Shown: positions 13,111-25,400 of the stretch, one piece after another
Layout: each line of letters begins with the position of its first letter
Position numbering within the stretch: position 1 is the first letter of the stretch
Assembly (NCBI RefSeq): GCF_947623445.1
Contig: NC_135241.1
Location: 250,501 to 314,500, forward strand
Direction of reading: 5' to 3'
Source: Clavelina lepadiformis
Taxonomy: Eukaryota; Chordata; Ascidiacea; Aplousobranchia; Clavelinidae
DNA: 64,000 bases
The notes under the pieces: generated by a model
Databases searched by the model: none
Told to the model about the DNA's origin: nothing
The model's input: only the letters and a program-made list of their open reading frames with translations
Position numbers and translations under genes: made by a program

Positions 13111-13912
13111 CATAAACATATTATGTCTGAATTGGCTTCGCTGGAGTGCTAAGAAACTCCATCGTTACTTTTTCAATAACTGCTTTTGATGAATTAAATC
13201 ATTCACTCATTTCAGCACAGTTTCAATTCAGGCAAGAAAGAAGTCGAGCAAATAAAGGTTCCGACCAGGAGTTTGTGGTCAGACTGAGTGGGTGAGTTGA
13301 ACTTGCTCGTTCATCAACGCCGACAAGTGTGAGCGCAAGAAATATGTAGTTTGCTCACAGCATTACTTGGAGTGGGAAAAGTAAAGTTTGATACTTTTTT
13401 AACAGGTCTCGTACCACAGGATGCACTTCATGTGATGTATACACCGTTTCAAAGTTCAGTTTCAGCATTTCAAGCATTCCAAAGATTTAATGTCAACTCC
13501 AAGAAAGGGAGACAATGCGCTGTTTTACAGCTAAAGAAAACAACAAACAGAAGAGCAAAGTAAATTTGCAGTTGCCATGGTTTCAATATGATTGTGACAA
13601 GATGTGTATTGGCTCCGTCTTATGTCGAGGTAAAACTGAGTTTACGCAGCTTGACTGTAGGTGTCACCGGTCTTTGGCCTAATAATGGAATGCACCCTGG
13701 CTCCTATCCATAGAGAAATTGGCAAACTTTGTCCATCGAAGATTTCCAAAAAGATTGGATTGAAGATTGCTTACCAAAATAGTTTTACACAACATCAATA
13801 TTCCATCAAAAAAATTTAAGTTTTAAAAATTTCCCGACTTAAAAAATACTAATGTTTAAAACTTAAGTCTGCCAAAATCAATCGGTGTTGCCAAAACAAA
13901 TTGCGTTTGATT

Positions 13913-14250
13913 TTGGTATCATAATCTTTATCCTTGACTGAGGGAAAACTTTGCACAGCTTTTTAAACCCGACGATAATTCATCATCACTCGTGCCCTGA
14001 GCCACTGACTTTGTCTTTCGTGCAAGTTCCGACACATCCATTTGGTTTGTATCGCCTGAATTTAAAACTGTTCACCAGCACCACGCGTCGTTAGTGCTGT
14101 GTCCCAGGGAATTAAAATAGCAGTCCCACTGGGTAATGAAAATGGGCCGTATTATTGCCCAGCACTCAACCGATCAGCTACCGACCAGATGTTCAGCGGA
14201 AAGGCCGCAGATTTCAGCTTAGACTCGTATATGATAAAATAATGAGACGG
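13913..14250 (+). repeat. Dispersed repeat family R1, copy 2
   Basis: Begins ATCTTTATCCTTGACTGAGG and contains GCACAGCTTTTTAAACCCG, CTCGTGCCCTGAGCC and AACTGTTCACCAGCACCAC. The same landmarks occur in the same order at 34905-35660, so this is another copy of one interspersed element. No ORF or obvious terminal inverted repeat was seen. Confidence 0.55.
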
Positions 14251-15019
14251 TATAGAAATTGAAAACTAGCTTGCAAGTGAGTAATGAAGCCAAAAAAATG
14301 CTTATACTGTGATAAACCATTTCGCTGTGATTAGACCGAATAAGTCAAACTGTGTACATTACAGTGTGATTGCGCATCTGAGTGCGCACTTCCATTGCGT
14401 CTGAGCATTTTTTAATTTTTGGCGCACTCAACATCTTGTTGTAATCGGCCAAACTCTGCAACTTAACCGTCAGTACTTCAATAATTTTATTACTTTAAGT
14501 TATAGACTAACGTTGACACAAAATTTTCTCTGAAACGAACTAAGCCACTTCTTTTCAACACCAATAACTCATTTTCAATGCATTCTATGCTTCATGATAA
14601 TTTCTTGAGAGTAACTATTTCTCCGTAAATAGGTCAGGCAGTCCATAGTTAAAGATAGGTCAGGAGAATGGGCACGCAAAAAGATGATTAAAGCTATTTG
14701 GGGTTCAATTGAAGTTAGGTTTACGTTAAAAGGTAGATTTGGGTTACTATGTTATAATATTTAAGTGAGTTTAACAAGAATTCATCAAAAATAGCTTTGA
14801 ACGTACAATTTTTTTCCGGTGAAAAAAAGATAGTCTAATATTTTTGTTTGACAAAACGATTGAAATTGGTTAGGATTCTCAATTCACCCAAAATAAAGCA
14901 ATAAGTCACTCAGAATATTTGGTAATTGTGAGTGGAGATCACCACTCATTACTGTTGAGTTGGGTTTTTCATCTAGATTTGAGTAAAGTTGTAGTTCAAG
15001 TTTCCATCAGCATTATAAG

Positions 15020-15390
15020 GCAGGGTTTTGACCTCCACCACTGAAGTTAAATTGAGCCAGTGCTGTAACCAAGTCATTTTTGAAGACTCCAGTCAAGTTA
15101 AATTATTTGAGAAATTGAATTAAGTCAAGTGAAGTCAAATTACTAATTGGTTCAAGTCAAGTTAAAATATAATGCAAGTCAAATCAAGTCATGTCATTTG
15201 CTAAACTTTTACTTACTTTTAATCAATCGTTTGTAATGAAATCAAATGTCTGTGATTCAGTTGCTCAATAAATTAACAACTAAGATTTAATGACTTGGTC
15301 AACTTACTTTCCGAGACTCGAGTCAAGTGAAGTCATTTTAAGCATTGATTCAAGTCATCAAGTAATTTAAAAACGTGACTCCAGTCGACT
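15020..15390. repeat. Degenerate AAGTCAAG-rich tract
   Basis: Contains many close variants of CAAGTCAAGT/GAAGTCAAAT in about 370 bp, with drifting spacing. It is a low-complexity, decayed tandem tract without coding potential. Confidence 0.6.
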
Positions 15391-16340
15391 CATTACAACA
15401 CAACACAACAACACTGAATTGAGCAAATCTAAAATTGAAAGGAAATTTACAAAAGCTTACAGGCAAGCATCACCTTTCAAGCCACGACATCATTGAACCA
15501 GTGAAACAACGTCATAGGAACGATTTTTCCGGCGAGATAATTACAAAGGTTGTCGCTTCCTTTGCTAGCCCCAAGAGAAAATATGTTGCCAATTGGAAAG
15601 ACATGACGTGTGCTTCCACAGGAGGGGAAGCACCTGATACCAAATCTGGTCGGAAAAATAAAATCATAGACTCTTATTATAATAGTAATTTATGATGAAG
15701 TACTACACAAAGCAGAAAGTTAAAAGTTAATTATATCAAAGTTAATGAGGCATAATATGTGTTGGCTAGAAGTATATTTGGAAAAACGGCAAGCCGCATT
15801 TTTCGAATAGAAACTTGGGATAGATTGATGCTGCTAACTTTCAATTACCGTCCTTGCCATAATGCATCATTTTTAGCAACTCTTTTAAATCAAAATCATT
15901 ATGATCGATCATCATCGCTCTAAAAAAAATAATATTTTACATTTTTGAAAAGTAGATTTAATTTAGAATCGCATAATGCATTTAAGTTTAAGCATCATAT
16001 AAATCAAAATTAGTGGATTTCAATCCCAGGGTGTCCATGACAACGGTTCAAGCGAAGGCTGCTTGAAGTAGCCTATTCATCAAATTACTCCGGTTATTAG
16101 ATTATGAAGCCAATTAGCCTAGTCTAACGTACTTATTATAATATTTGAAGTAGGGAATTTCATTGTTAGTATGTGGTCATGAATGGGGCAAGGGCTTTTG
16201 GCTAGTACTGCCGACTAACAGCAAATCCTGAAAGCAACCAGACTGTCTGACTGTTGTGATTGAATGTGGTTTACAGATTTAGAATTTGGCTAGTCAGATA
16301 TCAGGCCGCCTAGTCTTAGCGCTTAAGTCAACAAAAGTAA

Positions 16341-19300
16341 ATGAAAATGGCCGACGTTCAAAGGCGACCCGAGAATGTTGGTCGGATTTTAATTCAGGTA
16401 CGTTTTTAACTTCTTAGTTTTTTGTATCGGCAATAAAGTTAAATGTTAGGCTAGCTCGTCCAGTTGTCTAAATCAACAGCCGTCATAATTAGCCTAGAAA
16501 GAGTCATACGTTTGAACTTACAAGACACATTTTGTTGTGTGAACGCATAAGTAAAAAATTAAGCGAACTGTCACTCCAAAATTTGTGTGTATGTGTGCAT
16601 GAGTTCTTGTCAAAAATCGTCATGATATAGGTGCAAGAAAACTTGGAACAACTCAAGGAGCAAATGACAAAGTTATCTCCGGCTAATCAACTTGACCTTC
16701 GAACTCTAGATGATGCTCTCAGCAAAACGCAAGAAGGAATAAAGGTGCGATATCAATTTGTTTTAACTCAGGGTGAAAATGAGTTAGGTGGAAAATATGT
16801 TGAATTTTGAATGCTTTCATCCTTTCATCTTGATATAAATCAATTACCTGGGATCAAAATTGTAAAAGAACTACAGGTAGTTTGTTTCAGTTGAATTAAA
16901 TCAACAATGTTTAACCAATAAAATTTGCTGATGCTGGAAATTTTTTCTGTTAAAATTTTGATGTCGTAATCCGACTCAGTTTGTGTCAAGTCAATCACTC
17001 ACTTTTGCTTGACATAATCTGGTCCAAGTGTCTTGCCAGTGGATTGCTTAACAGGGTTTCACTTTAACCATCCAACCTTTTCCAAAACATAAGTTTATAA
17101 TGAAACTAATGTAATATGAAGTTCATTGCTTGATATTTTCACAGAAAAACACGGAATACGTTGTCAACGTCATGAACAATGAGGTCACAATGCTTCCAAC
17201 AGTGGATGAAAGTTCACGACGAGGTTTCAGATCACATGCACCACATGAACCAGTAGGGGGCATGACGGAGCGACCTGTTTTGCATTCATCAGTTTATCAC
17301 GACTCACCAGGAGAGAATGTGAGTTCTTTTGATTTCAATAAATGTAGAATGAAATTTGTGAAATCTTTAAATGAAGCAGATTCAGTTTAATTCAGGATTC
17401 CAAAATTTCAAATGTCAGGTTTCATTATCGCAGACTCAGTCATGTTGAGTGAAAGTTTTATGATATTTAGCCTTAGACTAAGAATAAAGCAGAATGACAA
17501 AGTAGGATGAGAATGTAACTGTCCAGTAATAAGCTGAAGTGCATTTCAGGCTGAGCAAGATTTGACAGACGAGGCTTCTGTGACCCCAGCTGACCTTGCT
17601 CTGGTACCAGTTGTTAGAAAATTTCAGTTATGTTCTACCGAAGTTAACAAATTTGTTTACATATTTTTCTAAAGAATAATTATCACTTAACACTCTCGCA
17701 TTGTTTCATCTCAACCAAGTGTTGTATTTGTCGTAGTTCCATCGAAACCTGACGATGAAGTCGATACTAAATCCCGAGAACACGAGCAATCGATCTGCTC
17801 TTCATAGAAATTATGGTTTTGCCCTCCCCTCCATTAAACCCCCACGACAGACCAAGGTAGTCGAATCACCATCATATTAAGAATATGTATTAACAGCATG
17901 TTTTGTGCAATGACGAAATAAACATGTTCTTGTTACGCTACTATCAGATGATGTCACAAACAGTGGCAAGGGGAAGCACCATCGAACCACTTTCCGTTTT
18001 GCCGAAAGCAAACCGTGTCGATCCCTCTCTGGCGCCACCGTCCATATTGGAAAAAGTAAAGTTTTTAACCTGACGATTTCTTTTTAGTGGAAATTTGTTT
18101 CATAAATCGTGACCATTGCGGGGTCAAACAAGTTCAAGTGGATGAAAATCATTGGTCATTGGAAATAAATGTTGATCGTTTTGTCATTTTATCATCATAT
18201 TATCATATTATGTCATATTTGTGACCAGGATGCAAGGAAAGGGATCCTCAGCTTGATAGAGCGAGGTCTGATCCCTCCTGCTGCCGAACTCACCCTCGAC
18301 CCATCCCCGGTCCACAACAAGAGAGTCACCTTGCATCATCCTGACTCGGCTCTAAGGAAGCAACTTCTTTCCGAGAGCAGTGCTCGAGGAGGTACCTGAA
18401 GCTGACCACTTTGTTGGTGCCTTGGCCTGAGATGTGATCATGGGTGTTTGTTACGTCACAGAGGGGAGTCATTACATGGCATCGGTGAAGCTGGACCTGT
18501 TGCACGATGAGCGACCAAGTGAAGGGTCACAGCGACTCGGGACATCGGATGAGATCCAGTCAACCATCCCCCCATCTACCGCATACTCCCAAGGTTGGTT
18601 CCTCGAGTTCCTCGATGTCGAGTCTCTTTCATAACTTCTTCCTCCTCAGGCACCAAGTCTCCTCAGCTCCGATCTGTCCTCATCCACTCCCCCACCTCGC
18701 AGAGTAAGTCTGCACTTGGGAAATCCCCACTACCTCTGACCTTGTTCGACGCTCCACTGCAGCCATTGGTGAGTAGAGCTGTGTGTTCTGTGAGTTTGTG
18801 TGATTAACAAGAAGCGTTTATGACATCATCACAGCCCCCTCCCGCCACCCCTGCCCAAAAGGAGGAAGAGAGACACCAAGTGGTGGCGGCCAGTAAGGGA
18901 TACAGCTTCTTTGTGAGGTCGGGAATCCCGCCACCTAGTGGTGACCCGGAGTACACAGCATTCCATCAACGGTACCTGCTGCAGTGGGGCCCCATAGTGT
19001 CCACACAAGCCCTCCTGCTGAAGCTGTTGAGAGAGTATTCCATTCCCACCGCGATGGTGGTCGGCGACAGGTTGTTAATATTGTGTCTATGATGGGCTAC
19101 ATTTTGTGTTCTGTGTTGCGCAACTCAAATATCCCATGATTGAGCACGATGTGAACAAATTTGTCTAGATTGGCGGACCTCGCATCCCACTACGAGCTCG
19201 AAATATCGCCCTCACGTGACGAGCTCCTATCGGTGCTTGATAATGTGGACGAGGTGACGAAGATGATCAACTCTCCGGGACGAAGATTCCTCACCCAAGA

Positions 19301-22300
19301 CGGAAAGCACATCGCCGCCACCAAAATACAGGCCACATGGAGACGCCACAGAGACAGACAAGTTTACTTGCAATATAGAAAACAAAGGTACATTACACAT
19401 TGTGACGTGATAATCGCTTCATTGTTTGATAACAATCGATGTGCGTAGATGGGCAGCAGGAGTGATCGCAATATCGTGGATAATGCACGTGAGGATGACC
19501 CGAATGAGGAGACAACTCCGGGATTTGAGGAGGAAGTACTTGATGAATTTCCGGACCAGGTCAAAGGTAGGAACAGTTGATCATGTTTGAGACTTCCTGT
19601 CTTCAACACACAGCATCACAGCGTGGCTTATGACTGGAATACTTTAGACTCTGGCCCTCGAGTGGGAGCGAATGTCAAGGTCACGGCACGTAGTCGTCCA
19701 CGTTCCGTCCTTGGGACATCCCCCTCACCTTCGCTCCAGACTTCCGGGTTTTAACCGGAAGCAGAATGTCCAGATGGGGAGGCTCTGCGACCTCAAAGGT
19801 AGGTGTTAAGTTCATTCAGCATCTTGGGCAGTGATGAGAGGATTTGTGTCCTCAGATCCAAACATCGACGTCATCTACATCTCACCGGTGGAAGTCTTGG
19901 AGGAGCTGAAGCAATATTACTGCAAACTGCTCGGGCTGAGGTCGGCGGTGGAGGCAGGAGACCCGGAGGAGCTCGGAGATTTATCGGAGAGATTCACCTT
20001 CGTCGTCCCCGAAGCCATCGACAAATTCCCGGTGAGGTTGAGGTCGTTGTTTCTGATTGATTCAAACCCGGACTTGTGCTTTGACCTTGACGTTCATGCG
20101 AGCCCGAGCGTATGACGTCATAGACATCAAAGCAGAATGTCTTGATTATTAATGTAAGCTGTAAGGTTAAGAGGATCACTCTACAGCTTGGTTGTGATCA
20201 AGTTTTTCGATGCGATGTAAATCTTTACGTTGCAACGACAATATTCCTTGTTTATTTGGTGGTACATGAACCCGAATAACCTTTCTCGTCAGACCCACCA
20301 CATGTGTCTTGCCTCCCTCCTCAAGTACAGTCCGGCCGCTCTCAACAGGATAAAGAACTTGATCGCGGGTCGTGACGCTTACTACCTCCCCGGGGTGATG
20401 CACAAGGATGACGTGGCGGTCGCTGACGCTCTGGGCATCCCCGTGCTGGGATGCGAGCCGGAGATCTGTCATCTTTACAGCAGCAAGTCAGGATCGAGGA
20501 GAGTCTTCGCTGCCGCCGGTGTGAGTGCGCCACCTGGCGAGCACGACGTGTACTCAGCCCAGCAGCTCCACGAGTCACTGGCGCGTCTCATCTGCGACCA
20601 ACCTCATGTGAGGAGGTGGCTGCTGAAGGCTGACGTCGGCTTCCAGGGACGGTACATCGCTTACCTCAACGTCGACAAGTGAGTTGACTTTTTATTCACT
20701 AAATTCTGTGGTGTATTAAGCAGTGTTGAATTTTTCAACCACTGCAAATTGTTTATTTCTTGTCGATGTGATTGCGGCCGAACCGTGTTAACTTTAACAA
20801 CATCTCACAAGTGCTGCCCTGGTTGTATCGTGATGCCGGTGTCAAGGTGCTCGCAGGTTATGTGATGGGCCTCGCGGTGGCAGCAGGCATGATGGTGTTA
20901 TCGCTCAACAGGTTTTGATCGGAATTATTTTGTCTTTCAGGCACCTGCCTTGCTACCGCTGGATGGTGCGAGAGAGCATGCGGTATGGGGATAAATGGGA
21001 GAAGAAATGGGCTCAAGTAAGTAAAAGTATGACGTCACTGATTTAACGAAACACAGCATGACTAGCTAAGTCTATGATGTCACAAACACATATTTGTCAA
21101 ACACAGGACGCCGCTTATACGAAAGTGTTGTGCGAGCTGCCTGAAGCCCTCGACCATTTCGCCACCCCCGCCGACCTCGACACATTCTCCACCTGGGAGT
21201 CCTTCCTCGATCTTTTTCTCTCGCAGGTGAGGCAACTTTAAGATGTCTATGTTTGTGTCTGGACAGGGGAGTAACCTTGTGTTTGCTGCAGGGCGGGATC
21301 ATCGATGCGTGCCCACCGTCGGACAGCATCACGTGTATATCTGTTGCCATGGTAATCGAGCCGACAGGAGCGGTACAGATGACGTCATGTGGGGACCAGA
21401 TTCACGCTGGTAACCCCCTAAAATCCTGGGGCCTGTCTTGCCCCCAAGCGTCAGTGGATCCCTCGATCTTGGAGGAATCTTGCAGGAAGATCGGTGAAGC
21501 GTGTCGAGTGAGAGGGGTCATGGGTCACTTCACGATTGATTACGTCACGTTCATTGACCCTAACAGTTTGGAACAGAGGCTCTGGGCGACTGACCTGACA
21601 CTGGCGTACAGGTGAGTGCTTGCTGACTCATTTGTACTGACTTTCACTGACTCTCTGCTTGTCACCAGCGATCAAATGGCGATGACGCAATTAATGTTGT
21701 TCGTCACCCGAGGAAAATTGGACGCCGCTAGATGTCTCATGCGAGTCCCGCCACCAATTAAAGCAAAGGAGGGAAGATTTCGCAAGAGAGATGACAATAA
21801 GGATAAACAGGTATATGATGCGATAATAATAATAATCTCATTTATGACGTAACAGTAAACACAATTATGAAAATTTTTTTCAGCCTCCGCCAAATCTAAA
21901 TCGTTATTACGTCATGAGCACGCATCTGATGCACAGCAACATGGCGGTCGTCCACTACAGCGTGTTCTTCCAGGTATGACTTGTCACTGCGTCATATTTA
22001 GCAAGATTTCTCGATAATTAACCACATATGACATCACAGATGTGTCGCGCGCACGGGATCGGTTTCGACATCAAAGAGAGACAAGGAACTGTTTTCACAC
22101 TGATTGATTCTTCGAAGCGGGAAGAACTTGGAATGTTGTGAGTATAAGCTGTGAGCTTGCTAACCCCCCCCCCCCCCCCCCCCACGCACTGTTTTAACTA
22201 TTTAAATCACTCCAGGACGATCGGGGACGACCTCCCCGGGGCACTGGCAGCTTTTGCGAGGAACCTGTCGACCATCCACCAGGAGATCTCTGCCCCTAAC

Positions 22301-22393
22301 ATGCAGGGCAGGTCAAATTTTAAGGCGGCCGTCGACGACATCGAGTCGATTCTGAGTACGACAGCACAGAACGAGAAAGATGAAACTCTCTAA
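16341..22393 (+). CDS. IQCH: IQCH, IQ motif-containing protein H
   Basis: IQCH is a calmodulin-binding protein linked to cilia and sperm in animals. Exons: 16341-16397, 16631-16744, 17145-17318, 17550-17603, 17737-17856, 17948-18055, 18229-18391, 18650-18768, 18835-19070, 19169-19387, 19449-19566, 19648-19798, 19856-20031, 20293-20678, 20941-21016, 21107-21226, 21292-21611, 21669-21810, 21884-21973, 22040-22137, 22216-22393. Every phase agrees, giving 1072 aa (human about 1027). The N-terminus [20 protein letters not shown], an IQ motif ([15 protein letters not shown]) near residue 432, [31 protein letters not shown] and the large ATP-grasp-like C-terminal part ([29 protein letters not shown]) mark the family. 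ATG 16341 was chosen; the ATG at 16347 would remove two residues. Introns are mostly 50-250 nt. Confidence 0.95.
22164..22183 (+). repeat. Poly-C run in the last IQCH intron
   Basis: A run of 20 C sits between the splice donor at 22138 and the acceptor before 22216. It takes up part of the polypyrimidine region, so its length may vary between individuals or be an assembly weak point. Confidence 0.9.
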
Positions 22394-22408
22394 TTTGTGT
22401 CAAAACTC

Positions 22409-22414
22409 AATAAA
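22409..22414 (+). terminator. Poly(A) signal AATAAA for IQCH
   Basis: A canonical AATAAA lies 16 nt after the IQCH stop codon, so the 3' UTR would be only a few tens of nucleotides. Confidence 0.8.
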
Positions 22415-22430
22415 ACCAATTGTTTGTTTG

Positions 22431-22436
22431 TTTATT
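22431..22436 (-). terminator. Poly(A) signal AATAAA for the adhesion GPCR
   Basis: TTTATT on the plus strand reads AATAAA on the minus strand, 38 nt after the receptor stop codon at 22474. Cleavage downstream would fall inside the IQCH 3' end. Confidence 0.7.
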
Positions 22437-22473
22437 ACGTAATGTATTACGTCATCAACCGCTAGTAATAGGC

Positions 22474-25400
22474 TCATAGTGCTGTTGAGGTTTGCGTGTC
22501 AATCGTTGGCGCCATCGTGCGGCCATTAGACTGGGTGTTACTTTCGATCTCGTTGTTGTCATTCGGCGAAGTCATCTTCTTCTTGTTGGTTGAAACCACG
22601 CGTATTCCGCATTTCGCGATGCATGTGATGAAAAGATTTTTGATTGGTTGCAACCAAAACTTCCTCATGTCCTCACGTTTGACGCATGTGATGTACCAGA
22701 TGAAAAAGCCCTGAAAATAGTTTGGGGGAAGCCCCTGAGTAAACTCTTCGAACACTGGAATGACGCATGCGTTGAGTTTTACCTGGAAGGCGTTGAAGAC
22801 GGCAAAGAACCAGCTCATGACGTAGTTATAGGTAAGGTCGGTCGAAAGCAGCATGAGAAAGCCAAACAACCACGTGACACCGAGCGTGAACGACAACGTG
22901 CAAGCGGATATGACGTCAGTAGTGCGACTTCTCTTAGCCTGGTTGGATCGGACCTGGGGAGAGTTTGATCGATAAATTCGAGTTAAAGTTTCCAGGCTAT
23001 TATATCCTTGTCCAGGCTTATATCTCTCACGTCATCTCGCTTAAGTATGCCTCTCATGACCAGCACGAAGACGACGATGTTGTTGATCAGGATCAGACCA
23101 ATCACGGCGAGGAAGGCGAAATAGAGCGATAGTCCGTGGATCCAACAGAATTTGTTCAACCTGTAGAAGGAGGGGAGATGCCCGCTGTGGTCTGAAAGTA
23201 AAAAACTCCTATATGAAGTCGATTATAACCAGCTATGAGTAAATCCAATTCTTCATACCTTGATTAACCGGCAATGGTGAGGCTACCAGGCTTAACACAT
23301 GTTTCAAAGTACAATAGGTCATAACCAGTTATTATTTAAAAGAAATTTTCGTTAATTGTTTCTTAACAATGTTTGTAGTGTCTTTAAATAATCTCATTTT
23401 ACCCGGTTCGCACAAATTCCCATCTTTGGGGCGATGAACTTTATCGAAATGTCCGATCGTCAATCCAATGTTCAATGCAACTACCGCCAGTGGGAGCCCG
23501 TAAGCAATCGCGGCAGCTTTGTGCATGAAATGAGGCCCCGTTCTGTGAAACACCTGCGTCATCGAAATTATTGGGTCATAAAGATGATGTCGTCGGCTAC
23601 GTCACAGAATTCTCACCTTAACGAAGGCAGCGTAGAGTCGATTGCTGTAAACGGCCATCCAGAACCAGGTGACCAGGAAGAAGTAATGGAGGAAAGATGC
23701 CAGGGTTGTGCAGAGGATCGGGATCTGGCGCTGAGTAACTCCGGAGAGGAAGAGCGTGTAGGTGATGAACATATTCATCGTGATGTGGAGGAGGATCTTG
23801 TTTGGAGCCTTCCTCCGAGCTTCTCTGCAGAAGAAGAATCGGATGAATTCTGCGCCAGGAAGCTTCCCACCACTCAACTTACTTGTTTAATGCGATGATG
23901 ACGAAAGTGACGAATGATCCAGCAATCGACATCCCGCATCCGACGTCGCTGATCACGGTGAGGGCGCCACCTGCCGGGACCTCTATCGTAGACTGAAAAG
24001 AAACATCTGCACAATAAATATCCACATGGACCAATCTGTACGATCTTCGCACTGACCACGATCAGGGAAAAACTTGTCAAGTGGTCGCACTCGCACGTTG
24101 GTGGCGAAAGTTTGTCGTTGAGGCAGCACCCCCGGCCCGACCATTGCATTGTGACGTCATCCCAATACACGCATCTCTGCACGACTTCGTCATCCTGTGG
24201 CCATACAAGAAGCGTCAGTGGCAAAAAATAGAGAGATGTTGATAAACTCTGAACCTGTTTATGCCACGAGATTATTTTTACACCGTTTTATAACCACCAC
24301 GTTATACACCGTTTTTATTCGCATTGTATTATTTTTATGCATGTTCACGTGCTGCCGTGTTTTTCTTGTTAATAGGTGTCTGTCTAGGTGTCTTAATAGG
24401 TGTCTTTGTTAATAGGTGCTGCCGTGTCTTGTTCATGGGTCCACATGTTTTTATTCTATCTCTTGTGACGTTACCCCGAGGGCCCAATTAGTACTGTATT
24501 TAGCGTCCCGCATGGATTCCTTCGCGGCGTGGAATTTGTTTTGTTGTAATGTTGCGCCCGGCTGAGAAGTGCTGGACGAGTGTTAAGTCAGTCTACTTTT
24601 GGTTTTAATACAAGAAAGACCTTTGTTTTTATTGAAACAATGCTCGTAAAAATAGGTGAGCAGGAACTGGCTAAGTAACTAGCCGTTAAGCGGGGAGCTT
24701 TCCTGGCCAAGGAAAATCTTGGTTACACTTACAAGTAATCTGTTGATCGGCCTTAGCTCGCCATGGCTTGAATTCTCCGTTTTGAACTGGATTTGTACGG
24801 GCGAGGTTAAATTTTCTATCGATGTGTTGGAGCCAATTTCTATTGTGATCACCTTTAAATGAAAACTATGTTGAAATTCTTACACAAAATTATATTACTT
24901 AAAGAAAAAGTTCCACGACTGACGGCTTTTCTAAATAATTTCACTTATGACGTCATCATATCGTAACAAAGCCGACATTGAGCTTGACCACTCACCACGC
25001 TGACGTTGTAGTTTGAGGGGAAGTTATCGCCGCTCTCCACCTTAAACGTGGGTTCGATTCCCGACACGTTCAGCTGCTTCAAGGCTTGCTCTATCGCCTC
25101 TTGTGGCAACTTCACCTTCACTTGCTTCGTTTGGAACTCCACCACTTTTGGGTTGGGTACACTAGGTGCAATTGTCGAGGAGGTCTGCTAGGATATGAAG
25201 GCTGAAATGTTATTTTTAAAGTTAAATGACCCACATGGATAAAATGGGGAGTTACCATATAAATGGTGAGTGGGGGGCAGGAAGTGACGTTCAAAGAACG
25301 GTCGTAGTGTGACCCCAGCAGGAAAGCCCCATCCGACATCGACACAACTCTGACGCAGTGCGCATGTGCAGCAGGTTGCCCTATGAGAGAAGATTTGCGT

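Larger units (their letters stand above)
12753..16340. other. Intergenic region between divergent EDEM2 and IQCH
   Basis: EDEM2 (minus) and IQCH (plus) are divergent, so both promoters should lie here, near 12.8 kb and 16.3 kb. No coding exon was recognised. The stretch holds two copies of a dispersed repeat (about 12985-13110 reversed and 13913-14250) and a degenerate AAGTCAAG-rich tract (15020-15390). Confidence 0.5.

Noticed and set aside
18434..18634. Open frame between IQCH exons 7 and 8
   Set aside because: Phases of exons 7 and 8 join without it and the sequence does not resemble the family.
24230..24880. Possible solo LTR in a GPCR intron (short AATAGGTGTCT echoes, GC-richer stretch)
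   Set aside because: No paired LTR, TG..CA ends or target duplication could be fixed by eye.
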